Source of the DNA: Gulosibacter chungangensis
GTDB taxonomy: Bacteria > Actinomycetota > Actinomycetes > Actinomycetales > Microbacteriaceae
DNA: 64,000 nt
Direction: 5' to 3'
NCBI RefSeq assembly: GCF_008831155.1
Contig: NZ_WBKB01000005.1
Location: 62,001 to 126,000, forward strand
This document shows positions 25,301-33,400 of the stretch, one piece after another; the stretch's first letter is position 1; every line of letters begins with the position of its first letter. A program made the position numbers and the translations under genes. The notes below the pieces were generated by a model that saw only the letters and a list, made by a program, of their open reading frames with translations, was not told the origin of the DNA and searched no databases.

Positions 25301-25948
25301 ATGACCAAACGTGATGCGACCACGGCCCGAGGGCCGAGGACGCTCATTCGCGGTTGGGCAATGGCCGCGGTCGCGACGGTGCCCGCAGCAGCACTGCACG
25401 GTGGTGTGGATGGACACACCCCCTCGGGGATCACACTGCTGGTGGCAACCGTATTGTCGGCCGCAGTGTGTGTGCCGCTGATTGGCAAGAAGTTCACCCG
25501 AGTGCGCTCGGGTGCGGCGATTCTCGCGAGCCAGGCCCTCTTCCACACGTTCTTTTCAATGACCGGGAACGGTCACGTCACCTTGAGCGGCGCTGGCGGC
25601 ACCGGCGGTCATCACCACCACGCCATGCACTCGCCGCTCACCATCACGGTGCAAGACGGCGCCGAAAGCGCGGCCGGGATGCACTTCACGGGCTGGATGC
25701 TCGCGGCGCACGTGCTTGCAGCGCTGATCACCGTGGGCCTCGTCTGGTACGGCGAAAGCCTGCTCGGTGACATCCTCTCCGCCTTCGGCACCGCAGTGGC
25801 GAACGTTTCGGCGCTCGCGATCACCGCTCAGGCGAGCCTGGTGCTGCCAAAGCCGGCGCGCATCCCGGTCGTCGCACAACTGCCGCGCCCCATTGCATCC
25901 CGCGTGGCTGAGCTGATTATGGGACGAGCCCCTCCGGTGTGCGCCTAA
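25301..25948 (+). CDS. His-rich integral membrane protein of the copper module
   Basis: I do not recognise a named family. The 215-residue protein has four or five hydrophobic helices (about 20-38, 45-62, 72-90, 125-145, 152-180) and an extracellular-like loop with 'GAGGTGGHHHHAMHSPLTIT' between them, followed by 'GMHFTGWMLAAHVLAALI'. Clustered His and Met next to CopC and PCu(A)C genes suggest copper binding or movement across the membrane, perhaps a functional stand-in for CopD, which is absent here. That is inference from context. ATG 25301 is 86 bases after recG. Confidence 0.6.
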   Translation: MTKRDATTARGPRTLIRGWAMAAVATVPAAALHGGVDGHTPSGITLLVATVLSAAVCVPLIGKKFTRVRSGAAILASQALFHTFFSMTGNGHVTLSGAGGTGGHHHHAMHSPLTITVQDGAESAAGMHFTGWMLAAHVLAALITVGLVWYGESLLGDILSAFGTAVANVSALAITAQASLVLPKPARIPVVAQLPRPIASRVAELIMGRAPPVCA

Positions 25949-25990
25949 TCACCCGCACAATTTTTCTTTTTATTACCGGAGAACTCTTCA

Positions 25991-26647
25991 ATGCTTCAAC
26001 GCATCCGTAACACCCGTTTCATGCTGCTCGCTTTGCTGGCAGCCGCCACGCTGCTCTTTGCGGTTCCCATTTCGGGGATCGCCTCGGCGCACGACCAACT
26101 TATTTCTTCGAGCCCGGTCGAGGGCGAAGAATTCGAACAGGCGCCAACCGAGGCGACCCTGCGATTCTCGGCTGAAATGATCGAGATCGGTGCCGAAATC
26201 GCGCTGCAGAATGTCGACACCGGCGAGACCGTCGAACTGCCGGACGCATTCGTGATCGACTATGACACGCTGACGCAGCCGCTGCCGGAACTCCCGGCCG
26301 GGGCCTACGCGATTAACTGGCGCGTGGTGTCACAAGACGGCCACCCGATTTCGGGGACGATCAACTTCACCGTCACCGTGGGCGCCGCTGCCGAAGACGC
26401 TGCTGATGAGAACGCTGTCGGCGGGAACGCCGAGCCGACCCCTGAGGCAACGGCGGGATTCGGGAACGCTCCCGCACAGACGGGCGATGACTCGGCGCTC
26501 GCCGGTGAGAACGACGACTCGAATTCGGGCGTGTTCTCGGAGCCGTGGATGATCGTCGTGATCAGCATCGTGGGTGTACTCGTGCTGGCCGGTGCCCTGG
26601 TGATGTTCGTGATGCGGATGCGTCGCGGTAACCAGCCAGGTCAGTAG
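25991..26647 (+). CDS. CopC-domain copper-binding protein, membrane-anchored
   Basis: A 218-residue secreted protein. A Sec signal peptide ends in 'GIASAHDQLISSSPVEGEEF', so the mature protein starts with His, the first copper ligand in CopC. 'VSQDGHPISGTINFTVTV' near residue 115 supplies the other Asp and His ligands. After the single beta domain come a low-complexity linker and a C-terminal helix ('IVVISIVGVLVLAGALVMFV') with a basic tail, anchoring it outside the membrane. It probably captures Cu(II) at the surface. ATG follows CCGGAGAAC. It is upstream of a PCu(A)C-type gene. Confidence 0.88.
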   Translation: MLQRIRNTRFMLLALLAAATLLFAVPISGIASAHDQLISSSPVEGEEFEQAPTEATLRFSAEMIEIGAEIALQNVDTGETVELPDAFVIDYDTLTQPLPELPAGAYAINWRVVSQDGHPISGTINFTVTVGAAAEDAADENAVGGNAEPTPEATAGFGNAPAQTGDDSALAGENDDSNSGVFSEPWMIVVISIVGVLVLAGALVMFVMRMRRGNQPGQ

Positions 26648-26705
26648 TTATTCGAGAAGCCGATTGAGCAGCTCGGTCGGTCGAATAGCTCGGCTGATCG
26701 AGTAG

Positions 26706-26726
26706 CCCGGTTCTCCGGGTTATTTT
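26706..26726 (+). terminator. Intrinsic terminator after the CopC gene
   Basis: CCCGG (26706-26710) pairs with CCGGG (26715-26719) around a TTCT loop, followed by TTATTTT. Short but with the expected T-rich tail. Confidence 0.6.
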
Positions 26727-26746
26727 GCGCACCTGGGAGGGTGCGC
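26727..26746 (+). promoter_or_regulatory. Second hairpin in the PCu(A)C leader
   Basis: GCGCACC (26727-26733) and GGTGCGC (26740-26746) form a perfect seven-pair stem directly after the terminator and 22 bases before the next ATG. It may be part of a tandem terminator or a leader structure affecting the downstream gene. Confidence 0.35.
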
Positions 26747-26768
26747 CGGTTAGGAACCCTTTTTCATT

Positions 26769-27389
26769 ATGAATACCGCATTTACGCGGGTGCTTCGCGT
26801 GCCCGCAACGCTCTTGGCCGTCTCTGGGCTCGTCGCTTTTGGCTTGACCGGATGCGCGACTTCCGAACCCGAGGCCACCGACGCTGCGATAGTGCAGACC
26901 TCGAATGGCTTCCAGATTTCGGATGCCTGGATTAAGGCCACCGACACCGACATGACCGGCGTCTTCGGCACGATTCGGAACACCACCGACACCGATTTCA
27001 CGATCGTGTCGGCCAGTACTGAGATCGCAGAGATGACCGAACTGCACGAAACCATCGTGCAATCGGACGGCTCGAGCGTGATGCAAGAAATGGCCGGTGG
27101 CATCACCGTGCCCGCGGGCGAGGACTTCGTGCTCGAACCGGGTGGCAATCACATCATGCTGATGATGCTGACCGAGCCGATCCTGTCGGGGGATGAGGTC
27201 GCCGTCACGGTGACCACGGATGCCGGCGAGCAGTTCGAGTTTGTCGCCACGGCTCGCGAATACACCGGTGCGCAGGAGACCTACGCGCCGGACTCTGAGC
27301 ACAGCGGCGGCTCGCACGAGCACGAGCATGACGATGAGCACAGTCATGACGACGAACACAGTCACGACGACGAGCACGGTCACGAGTAG
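26769..27389 (+). CDS. PCu(A)C-family copper chaperone, lipoprotein with His-rich tail
   Basis: A 206-residue lipoprotein: signal peptide with lipobox 'LTGC' around residue 28, then a PCu(A)C domain. The Cu(I) ligands match the pattern H-x(n)-M ... H-x-M: 'MTELHETIV', 'SVMQEMAGG' and 'GGNHIMLMMLTEPILSGDEV'. These chaperones deliver copper to cytochrome oxidase or other exported cuproproteins. The C-terminus, from about residue 178, is a metal-binding tail made of three DEHSHD-type six-residue repeats, which could sequester copper or zinc. It is five bases ahead of the DyP peroxidase gene and surely co-transcribed. Confidence 0.88.
   Translation: MNTAFTRVLRVPATLLAVSGLVAFGLTGCATSEPEATDAAIVQTSNGFQISDAWIKATDTDMTGVFGTIRNTTDTDFTIVSASTEIAEMTELHETIVQSDGSSVMQEMAGGITVPAGEDFVLEPGGNHIMLMMLTEPILSGDEVAVTVTTDAGEQFEFVATAREYTGAQETYAPDSEHSGGSHEHEHDDEHSHDDEHSHDDEHGHE
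27333..27386 (+). repeat. 18-bp repeat encoding a His/Asp/Glu tail
   Basis: Three 18-base units (27333-27350, 27351-27368, 27369-27386) encode DEHSHD, DEHSHD and DEHGHE at the extreme C-terminus of the PCu(A)C protein. Third-base variation between units shows some age since duplication. Confidence 0.85.
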
Positions 27390-27394
27390 CCAGC

Positions 27395-28729
27395 ATGTCG
27401 AAATCACGTACAACTGAAGCGCTTTCGGGTGCGGAAGGTGCGCGTGGGCCGCGTCGACGGGATGTTCTCGTCGGCGCGGCCGGCCTCGGCATCGGGGCCA
27501 CCGCAATGCTCGCGGCTGGCACGGCCGTCCAGGCTGCCGCCAGCCCCGCGACCTTCGGTACCGAAACCGTCCCGCAGCCGGACGCGAACGCCGCTGGGTC
27601 CGACGTAACTGAACCCACCGCATCCACCGGGCCGCTGCCCGCACCGCAACGCGGCGTACTTGCTGAACCACCCGCACATGCGGTGTTTATCGCCGTAGAT
27701 CTTGCCCCGGAGGTCGACCGCGCGAGGCTTGAGAAGCTCCTTCGCATCCTCACCAACGACGCGAACCGGCTCATGGCCGGGTATGCGCCGGTTGGTGACC
27801 AAGAGCCGCAAATGGCAGAAGTGCCGGCGCGACTGACGATCACCTTTGGGTTCGGGCCGAAACTCGTCGACCTGGTCAATCCGGATGCGAAACCCGACTG
27901 GCTCGCACCGCTGCCGGCGTTCGCAATTGACCGGCTCGAAGAGCAGTGGTCGGGCGGAGACTTGCTCGTGTATGTCGCGAGCGATGATCCGCTGACGCTC
28001 GCGCATGCTCAGCGTCTGATGCTCAAGGATCTGCGCGCATACACGACGATCCGCTGGCAGCAGCCGGGCTTCCGAAATGCGCGAGGTTCGCTCAAACCGG
28101 GGACCACACAGCGGAACCTCTTTGGGCAAATCGATGGCACGGTGAATCCGCGGCCGGGAGATGAGGACTTCGATGCGCTGGTGTGGATCGGTAGCGGCGG
28201 CACCAGCGGGACGGGCGGTTCGGCACCGCAGTGGCTGGCTGGTGGCACGAGTTTCGTATTGCGGCGGATCGAGATGAATCTCGAAACCTGGGATGAAGTC
28301 GATGAACCCGGGCGGGATGCTGCGGTTGGCAGGCGCCTCGATAGCGGGGCACCGTTGACCGGCAGTCACGAGTTTGAGGAACCGGATTTTGAGGCGCTCA
28401 CCCCGCAGGGGTTCACGGTGATCAATCCGGTGAGCCACATAGCCCGCGCGAGATCCGAGGACCCAGCCGAGCGCATCCATCGGCTCACCTATAACTATGA
28501 CCACCCGGTCATGGGAGTCGGCGGGATCGGCGCGAGTGTGTCGAATTCTGGTTTATTGTTCGGTTCGCTGCAAGCGAATCCGCTCACGCAGTTCGTTCCC
28601 ATCCAGCAGCGCCTTGCCGATGCTGACCTGCTGAATGAATGGACAGTGCCAATCGGATCGGCGGTATTTGCGATCCCGCCAGCGGCAAGTCGGGGTGGAT
28701 TTGTGGGTGAGAATCTCTACGCTGTGTAG
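27395..28729 (+). CDS. Tat-exported DyP-type heme peroxidase (EfeB-like)
   Basis: A 444-residue dye-decolorising peroxidase. The N-terminus has a twin-arginine signal '[20 protein letters not shown]'. The family motif GxxDG is in '[20 protein letters not shown]' near residue 245, and the proximal heme His is probably in '[20 protein letters not shown]'. Relatives such as EfeB accept heme and peroxide and are exported folded by Tat. Association with copper handling genes is common in actinobacteria and may reflect a link between copper, heme and the respiratory chain. No EfeU or EfeO is present here, so an iron-uptake role is less likely. Confidence 0.9.
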   Translation: MSKSRTTEALSGAEGARGPRRRDVLVGAAGLGIGATAMLAAGTAVQAAASPATFGTETVPQPDANAAGSDVTEPTASTGPLPAPQRGVLAEPPAHAVFIAVDLAPEVDRARLEKLLRILTNDANRLMAGYAPVGDQEPQMAEVPARLTITFGFGPKLVDLVNPDAKPDWLAPLPAFAIDRLEEQWSGGDLLVYVASDDPLTLAHAQRLMLKDLRAYTTIRWQQPGFRNARGSLKPGTTQRNLFGQIDGTVNPRPGDEDFDALVWIGSGGTSGTGGSAPQWLAGGTSFVLRRIEMNLETWDEVDEPGRDAAVGRRLDSGAPLTGSHEFEEPDFEALTPQGFTVINPVSHIARARSEDPAERIHRLTYNYDHPVMGVGGIGASVSNSGLLFGSLQANPLTQFVPIQQRLADADLLNEWTVPIGSAVFAIPPAASRGGFVGENLYAV

Positions 28730-28763
28730 AGCGTCAATCCGAAAACGACATACGATGGAGATC

Positions 28764-29267
28764 ATGTCCAACATTGCAGTTGTCCCGGGGTCCTTTGATC
28801 CGGTTACGCTCGGTCACCTCGACGTGATCCAGCGAACCGCGAACGTATTTGATGAGGTGCATGTCCTCGTCGTACACAACCCGGACAAGAATGCGATGAT
28901 CCCGATCGCTCGTCGGCTCGAGCTGATCGAGCAGGCACTGCTCGAAACGGGCGCACCGCGCAATATCGTGGTGCGCTCGTGGAGTGTGGGACTGCTGGTC
29001 GATTACTGCACCGATGTCGGCGCCGGCGTGATCGTCAAGGGTGTGCGCGGTGCGAAGGATGTGGACTACGAGACGCCGATGGCGATCGTGAACCGTAATC
29101 TCGCGCGCATCGAGACCATGTTCATGATGCCGAACCCGCAGCATGCGCACGTGTCGAGCTCGCTCGTGCGGCAGGTGGCCTCACTCGGTGGGGATGTTTC
29201 GCCCTACGTACCGGAGGTCGTGCGCGAGTTCCTGCAGGGTGACACTGACCCGAATATTTCGGTCTAG
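28764..29267 (+). CDS. coaD: Pantetheine-phosphate adenylyltransferase
   Basis: CoaD, 167 residues, catalyses the penultimate step of coenzyme A synthesis. '[20 protein letters not shown]' carries the nucleotide-binding TxGH motif, '[14 protein letters not shown]' near residue 90 and '[20 protein letters not shown]' near 124 are diagnostic. ATG 28764 is preferred over ATG 28755 since the latter overlaps the GGAG ribosome-binding site. It heads the conserved coaD-DUF177-rpmF-rnc-mutM block. Confidence 0.96.
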   Translation: MSNIAVVPGSFDPVTLGHLDVIQRTANVFDEVHVLVVHNPDKNAMIPIARRLELIEQALLETGAPRNIVVRSWSVGLLVDYCTDVGAGVIVKGVRGAKDVDYETPMAIVNRNLARIETMFMMPNPQHAHVSSSLVRQVASLGGDVSPYVPEVVREFLQGDTDPNISV

Positions 29268-29343
29268 CCCCGCAGAATCATCGGCGAGCGAACAGGGCCC
29301 CTTCAGTGGCGGTCTTGTCGCTGGTAGCGCGTAGACTCCGAGC

Positions 29344-29922
29344 ATGACAACTTCACCGTATGCCGTGAATGTGGCCACTCTGATCAACCGGCCCGGCACT
29401 ATGCGGGAACTGGAACTGGACGTAACCGTGCCCGAGCGTATCGGCGAGGGCATGCTCTACTTCGATAAGGGCGCGGTGCTCGAAATCGACCTGCGACTCG
29501 AGTCGCTCGTCGACGGTGTGCTCGCGACCGCCGAGGTGTCGGGCACGCTTACGGGCCAGTGCAGCCGCTGCCTGCAGGACCTTGCCGAGCCCTGGTCCGG
29601 CACCGTGACCGAACTGTATAGCTTCGAGGAAGACGAATCGGTCGAGTACCTCGTCAAGAACGACCTGCTCGACCTCGAGGGGCCGATTCGGGATGCCGTG
29701 GTGCTGGAACTCCCTTTCCAGCCGCTGTGTGAGCCGGGTTGCCTCGGGCTTGACCCGGAGACCGGTGAGAAGCTCACCGAGCCGCGCGAGGAACCGGAAG
29801 CGGCCATTGATCCGCGCTGGGAACAGCTCAAGGGGCTCCTCGAGTCTGGTGCGGTTGAGGGGGATGCCGACACTGGCTCTGACGCCGAAGCCGACGCCGA
29901 ATCGAGCGAGGACCGGGGCTGA
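29344..29922 (+). CDS. DUF177 (YceD) family protein
   Basis: A 192-residue YceD/DUF177 protein, nearly always encoded just before rpmF. 'GQCSRCLQDLAEPWSGTVTE' and 'LPFQPLCEPGCLGLDPETGE' contain the conserved cysteine pairs that may bind zinc. Proteins of the family are linked to 23S rRNA accumulation in plants and bacteria. The tail beyond residue 150 is acidic and Ala/Ser-rich ('DADTGSDAEADAES') and looks expanded. Start ATG 29344 gives the standard N-terminus. Confidence 0.88.
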   Translation: MTTSPYAVNVATLINRPGTMRELELDVTVPERIGEGMLYFDKGAVLEIDLRLESLVDGVLATAEVSGTLTGQCSRCLQDLAEPWSGTVTELYSFEEDESVEYLVKNDLLDLEGPIRDAVVLELPFQPLCEPGCLGLDPETGEKLTEPREEPEAAIDPRWEQLKGLLESGAVEGDADTGSDAEADAESSEDRG

Positions 29923-30138
29923 AGCGAGGATTGGGGCTGAAATCGGGGTCGCGCGGATGTTGAATCTGACGTAGACTTGGGCGTTGGTGTAGGGCTCAAT
30001 GCTTCGAGACCTCTTGACTCAGCCCGTTCCGGTCGTTTGGCCGATGCGCGGTGGAGCCCCATCGCCCGCGTGGCGCGCACCGATTGCGAAGCCAATTCGC
30101 GGAAGCAGACATTGTTTATTTAGAAAAGGAAGGCAACC

Positions 30139-30342
30139 ATGCCAGTTCCCAAGCGCCGACTGAGCCGCTCGAACACCCGTTCGCGTCGCTCGCAGTGGAA
30201 GGCTACGGCCCCCGCACTCGTAAAGACCGTCGAAAACGGTAAGGTCACCTACAGCCTCCCGCACCGCGCGAAGCTCGTAGAAGACGTTGACGGCACCCCG
30301 CTCTACTACGAGTACAAGGGCCGCCGAGTCGCCGACGCCTAG
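30139..30342 (+). CDS. rpmF: 50S ribosomal protein L32
   Basis: L32, 67 residues, beginning '[20 protein letters not shown]', the invariant start of the family. The version has no zinc-binding CxxC motif, so it is the Cys-free form. AAAGGAAGG precedes the ATG. The 216 bases upstream of it hold no ORF I trust; they contain a TTGACT at 30015 that could be a separate promoter. Confidence 0.97.
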   Translation: MPVPKRRLSRSNTRSRRSQWKATAPALVKTVENGKVTYSLPHRAKLVEDVDGTPLYYEYKGRRVADA

Positions 30343-30375
30343 TCGTCGACTACGTAGTTTTCGACTGCACAGTCT

Positions 30376-31191
30376 GTGACGAAACAGTCTAAGAAATTCG
30401 ACCCCGAGGTCGCCGACCCAGCTCCGCTGGCACAGGCACTCGGGGTCGAATTTGTTCCTGAATTACTCGACCTCGCGCTGACCCATTCTTCGTGGGCCTA
30501 CGAGAACAACGGAGCGCCCGATAACGAGCGGCTCGAGTTTCTCGGCGACTCGGTCCTCGGGCTCGCGGTTGCGAACATGCTCTACGAAGAGTTCCCCGAC
30601 CTCAACGAGGGGGAGCTCTCGCCGCGACACCACGCGCTCGTGTCCACGGTGACGCTGGCTGATATTGCCCGCAAGATCGGCCTCGGCCCGTACCTGCGCC
30701 TCGGTAAGAGTGAGCACCTCACCGGTGGTGTCGACAAGGACTCAATTCTGGCGGATGCGCTGGAGGCGGTGTTCGGGGCGGCCCACCTTTCGGTTGGATT
30801 CGAGACCGCGACTGAACTGGTGCTGCGCCTCGTGCGTCCCTATGTCGGTGATGTCGAGCGTCTCAGCGCCGAGATGGACCCTAAGACGGCGCTGCTGGAA
30901 TTCCTGGCCGAGCTCGGTGCGGGAACGCCGACGTATGAGGTCTCCGGCACCGGGCCTGATCACGATCGAGTCTTCACCGCGAAGGTGACGGTGCCCGCGG
31001 GCAAGGTCACGCTGGTAGAAGCGGCCGGTACCGGTCGGAGCAAGAAACAGGCTGAGCTGGCTGCTGCGCTGGCTGCGTGGACGGAATTGCGCGAACGGCA
31101 GGCTGCCGGGAAACTGCCGGTCGGGAAGGCTGCTGCGAAGAAACCTGCCGACGAGAAGTCTGCTGACAAGAAGTTTTCTGAGCGGAAGTAG
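30376..31191 (+). CDS. rnc: Ribonuclease III
   Basis: RNase III, 271 residues, cuts double-stranded RNA in rRNA maturation and mRNA decay. The signature 'PDNERLEFLGDSVLGLAVAN' near residue 50 contains the catalytic Glu and Asp; 'DKDSILADALEAVFGA' near 119 carries the second pair. A C-terminal dsRNA-binding domain ('PKTALLEFLAELGAGTPTYE', 'SKKQAELAAALAAW') ends near residue 240, followed by a Lys-rich tail of about 30 residues built from 'KK.ADEKSADKK' pieces. GTG start; the next gene begins two bases after the stop. Confidence 0.96.
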   Translation: MTKQSKKFDPEVADPAPLAQALGVEFVPELLDLALTHSSWAYENNGAPDNERLEFLGDSVLGLAVANMLYEEFPDLNEGELSPRHHALVSTVTLADIARKIGLGPYLRLGKSEHLTGGVDKDSILADALEAVFGAAHLSVGFETATELVLRLVRPYVGDVERLSAEMDPKTALLEFLAELGAGTPTYEVSGTGPDHDRVFTAKVTVPAGKVTLVEAAGTGRSKKQAELAAALAAWTELRERQAAGKLPVGKAAAKKPADEKSADKKFSERK

Positions 31192-31193
31192 CC

Positions 31194-32201
31194 GTGCCGG
31201 AACTTCCCGAAGTTGAGGTCGTAAGGCAAGGCCTCACCGCTGGGGTCGCGGGCGCCGTGATTCGCTCGGTCGAGGTGCTCGACGAGCGCGCGCTGAAGCG
31301 CCACGTCGGCACACCGCTTGATTTCGTCTCGCGACTTGAGGGCCGGATGCTGTTGCCCGCGAGCCGTCGCGGCAAGTTCCTCTGGGTGCCACTGGCTGAC
31401 CCGGGCGCGGCCACGAACATGCTGGGCACCTCGTCGGCCGCGCCGGTGGGGGCACCCGTACCCATGCATCCACCCGCGACGGGACTAGGTGCGCATACTG
31501 ATGCTCAGGCATCCGCCGGCTCCGAAGCCGCAGGTCGACCGGCTGAGGCGCTGCTGACGCACCTCGGTATGAGCGGCCAGATGCTCGTGCGCACACTCGG
31601 TGCTCCCGAGGACAAACAGCTGCGCATCCGGATGCGCGTGGAAGGCCCGGCGGGGGAGTACGAGGTTCGGTTCATTGACCAGCGGCTGTTCGGGTCGCTG
31701 GCGATTGACACTCTGGTGGCGCCGATCGATGAGGCCGAGGAACGCATCCCGAGCCAGGTGACGCATATCGCTCGCGACCCGATCGACCCGCGCTTCGATC
31801 GCAAGCTCTTTGGCCTGCGCATCCGCTCGACCAAACGAGGAATCAAGGCCGCCCTGCTCGACCAAGAAATCATCTCGGGCGTGGGCAATATTTATGCCGA
31901 TGAGGCCCTGTGGCGAGCCCGACTGCACTGGGCGCAACCCGCATCCACCGTCTCGACGCGGAAGATCAACGAGCTACTCGAGCACGTGCAGGATGTGTTC
32001 GTGCAGTCGCTCGAGGAGGGCGGCACCTCCTTTGATTCGCTCTACGTCAACGTGAATGGCGAGTCCGGATACTTCTCGCGCAGCCTGAAGGCCTACGGCC
32101 GCGAGGGCGAAGCTTGCCCCCGCTGCGGCACCGCCATCAAGCGCGAGCCCTTCGCGAACCGCTCCTCCTACCGCTGCCCCCGCTGCCAGCGGATGCGGTG
32201 A
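31194..32201 (+). CDS. mutM: Formamidopyrimidine-DNA glycosylase
   Basis: Fpg/MutM, 335 residues, excises 8-oxoguanine and nicks the backbone. The N-terminus 'PELPEVEVVRQGL' holds the catalytic Pro2 and Glu3 (exposed after Met removal), 'SRRGKFLWVPL' the conserved Lys, and the C-terminal zinc finger is 'CPRCGTAIKREPFANRSSYR' with its second CxxC pair. About 45 extra residues (roughly 70-115, Ala/Pro/Gly-rich) are inserted before 'LLTHLGMSGQMLV'; the domain architecture is otherwise normal. GTG start right behind rnc, as in many bacteria. Confidence 0.95.
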   Translation: MPELPEVEVVRQGLTAGVAGAVIRSVEVLDERALKRHVGTPLDFVSRLEGRMLLPASRRGKFLWVPLADPGAATNMLGTSSAAPVGAPVPMHPPATGLGAHTDAQASAGSEAAGRPAEALLTHLGMSGQMLVRTLGAPEDKQLRIRMRVEGPAGEYEVRFIDQRLFGSLAIDTLVAPIDEAEERIPSQVTHIARDPIDPRFDRKLFGLRIRSTKRGIKAALLDQEIISGVGNIYADEALWRARLHWAQPASTVSTRKINELLEHVQDVFVQSLEEGGTSFDSLYVNVNGESGYFSRSLKAYGREGEACPRCGTAIKREPFANRSSYRCPRCQRMR

Positions 32202-32204
32202 CGG

Positions 32205-33347
32205 GTGAGTGCCGCGATGAATCTGGAGTGGCTGGATGCTCCAGCAGATGAAGTGTTGGCGGGTATCGCGAACGCGGAACGCGGCGAGCGACCGGCCTGG
32301 GTGCCAACCTGGCGGCAAATGGTCGTGCACGTCAACAACTGTCTGATGCTTTGGTATCTCGCGATCGCATCCGTCGCGATGGGTGTGCGGATCGACACCG
32401 TGCAGGACAACCGGATTCTGCCGAAAGACATTCGAGACATCGTTATCCTCGCAGGGATCCTGTTGGTTTGGATTCTCGCATCGGTATGGCTCGAACGCTG
32501 GTCGCGACGACCGCTGAGTGATCGAATTCGGGTTCAACACGGGCGTGCATCCCTCACTGCGCTCGCGAATGGTTTCGAACCCAAAGCGACCATGCGCATC
32601 CCATTTCGGTCGCTTATTACGGCGGGTGCGAGACGTGCGTTTCCGCGCTTCGTCGGCAGTTCCGGCACTGAATTCGGCAATCTCTCGCGGAACAGGCCGC
32701 ATGCTGAATCCTGGCACTACATGCGGGTGAAATGTCCCGTCGCATTGCCGCATCTCATTCTCGATTCGACGGCAACTGCGGCCGTGTCAAAGCACTTGCC
32801 GGTTTCAATAGCGCGCGGACAACTGCTCTCGCTCGAAGGCGATTTCGACGATTGGTTTCGGGTGTATGCCCCGGAAGACTACGAAACCGACGCCCTCGAG
32901 CTCCTCACACCAGACGTCATGACCGTGCTCACCGACCATGCGTCTGGGTACAGCGTCGAGATGATTGACGACTCGATCGTGTTCTTTTCGCCCGGTCACG
33001 ACGATTTTTCATCCCGCGAGGTGTGGATGCGGATGGCTGCGGTGTTGAGTCGAGTGCTGCCGCCGCTGCTGGCCAATGCGCGGGTGTATCGCGACGATCG
33101 GATTCCGGCGCAGGTAATGTCCCGCGCAGAAATATCGTGGCGGGCGGCGCTTGAAGATGCGGAAGAAATCGTCGTGCAACCCGCGCGCATTGATGAGCGC
33201 GGCAGACGCTTGCGAGTTCGGGATCGGCGCAGCGGGATCTGGGCGTTGTTCGGATTCCTCGGCTGGATTGCGGCACTCGCGGTGCTGTATGTGGTGCCCG
33301 GTATTTTTGCAATGGCCGGACTTCTGTCCATTGTCGATGGACACTGA
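32205..33347 (+). CDS. Membrane protein with DUF3137-like domain
   Basis: A 380-residue protein of unknown function. Two helices at about 45-62 and 77-96 and one near the C-terminus (345-372) flank a soluble region. The core 'LEGDFDDWFRVYAPEDYETD', then 'LTPDVMTVLTDHASG', 'VEMIDDSIVFFSP', resembles the DUF3137-like family of actinobacterial membrane proteins. The start is near mutM (GTG at 32205, ATG 32217 also possible), so it could be read through from that operon. From here to the FetB gene the content departs from the conserved mutM-smc order. Confidence 0.6.
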   Translation: MSAAMNLEWLDAPADEVLAGIANAERGERPAWVPTWRQMVVHVNNCLMLWYLAIASVAMGVRIDTVQDNRILPKDIRDIVILAGILLVWILASVWLERWSRRPLSDRIRVQHGRASLTALANGFEPKATMRIPFRSLITAGARRAFPRFVGSSGTEFGNLSRNRPHAESWHYMRVKCPVALPHLILDSTATAAVSKHLPVSIARGQLLSLEGDFDDWFRVYAPEDYETDALELLTPDVMTVLTDHASGYSVEMIDDSIVFFSPGHDDFSSREVWMRMAAVLSRVLPPLLANARVYRDDRIPAQVMSRAEISWRAALEDAEEIVVQPARIDERGRRLRVRDRRSGIWALFGFLGWIAALAVLYVVPGIFAMAGLLSIVDGH

Positions 33348-33400
33348 ACCGGTTGGCGTAGGCCGGGTCTTTCGTGCGCTCGCCTCGAAAGGTGAAAATC

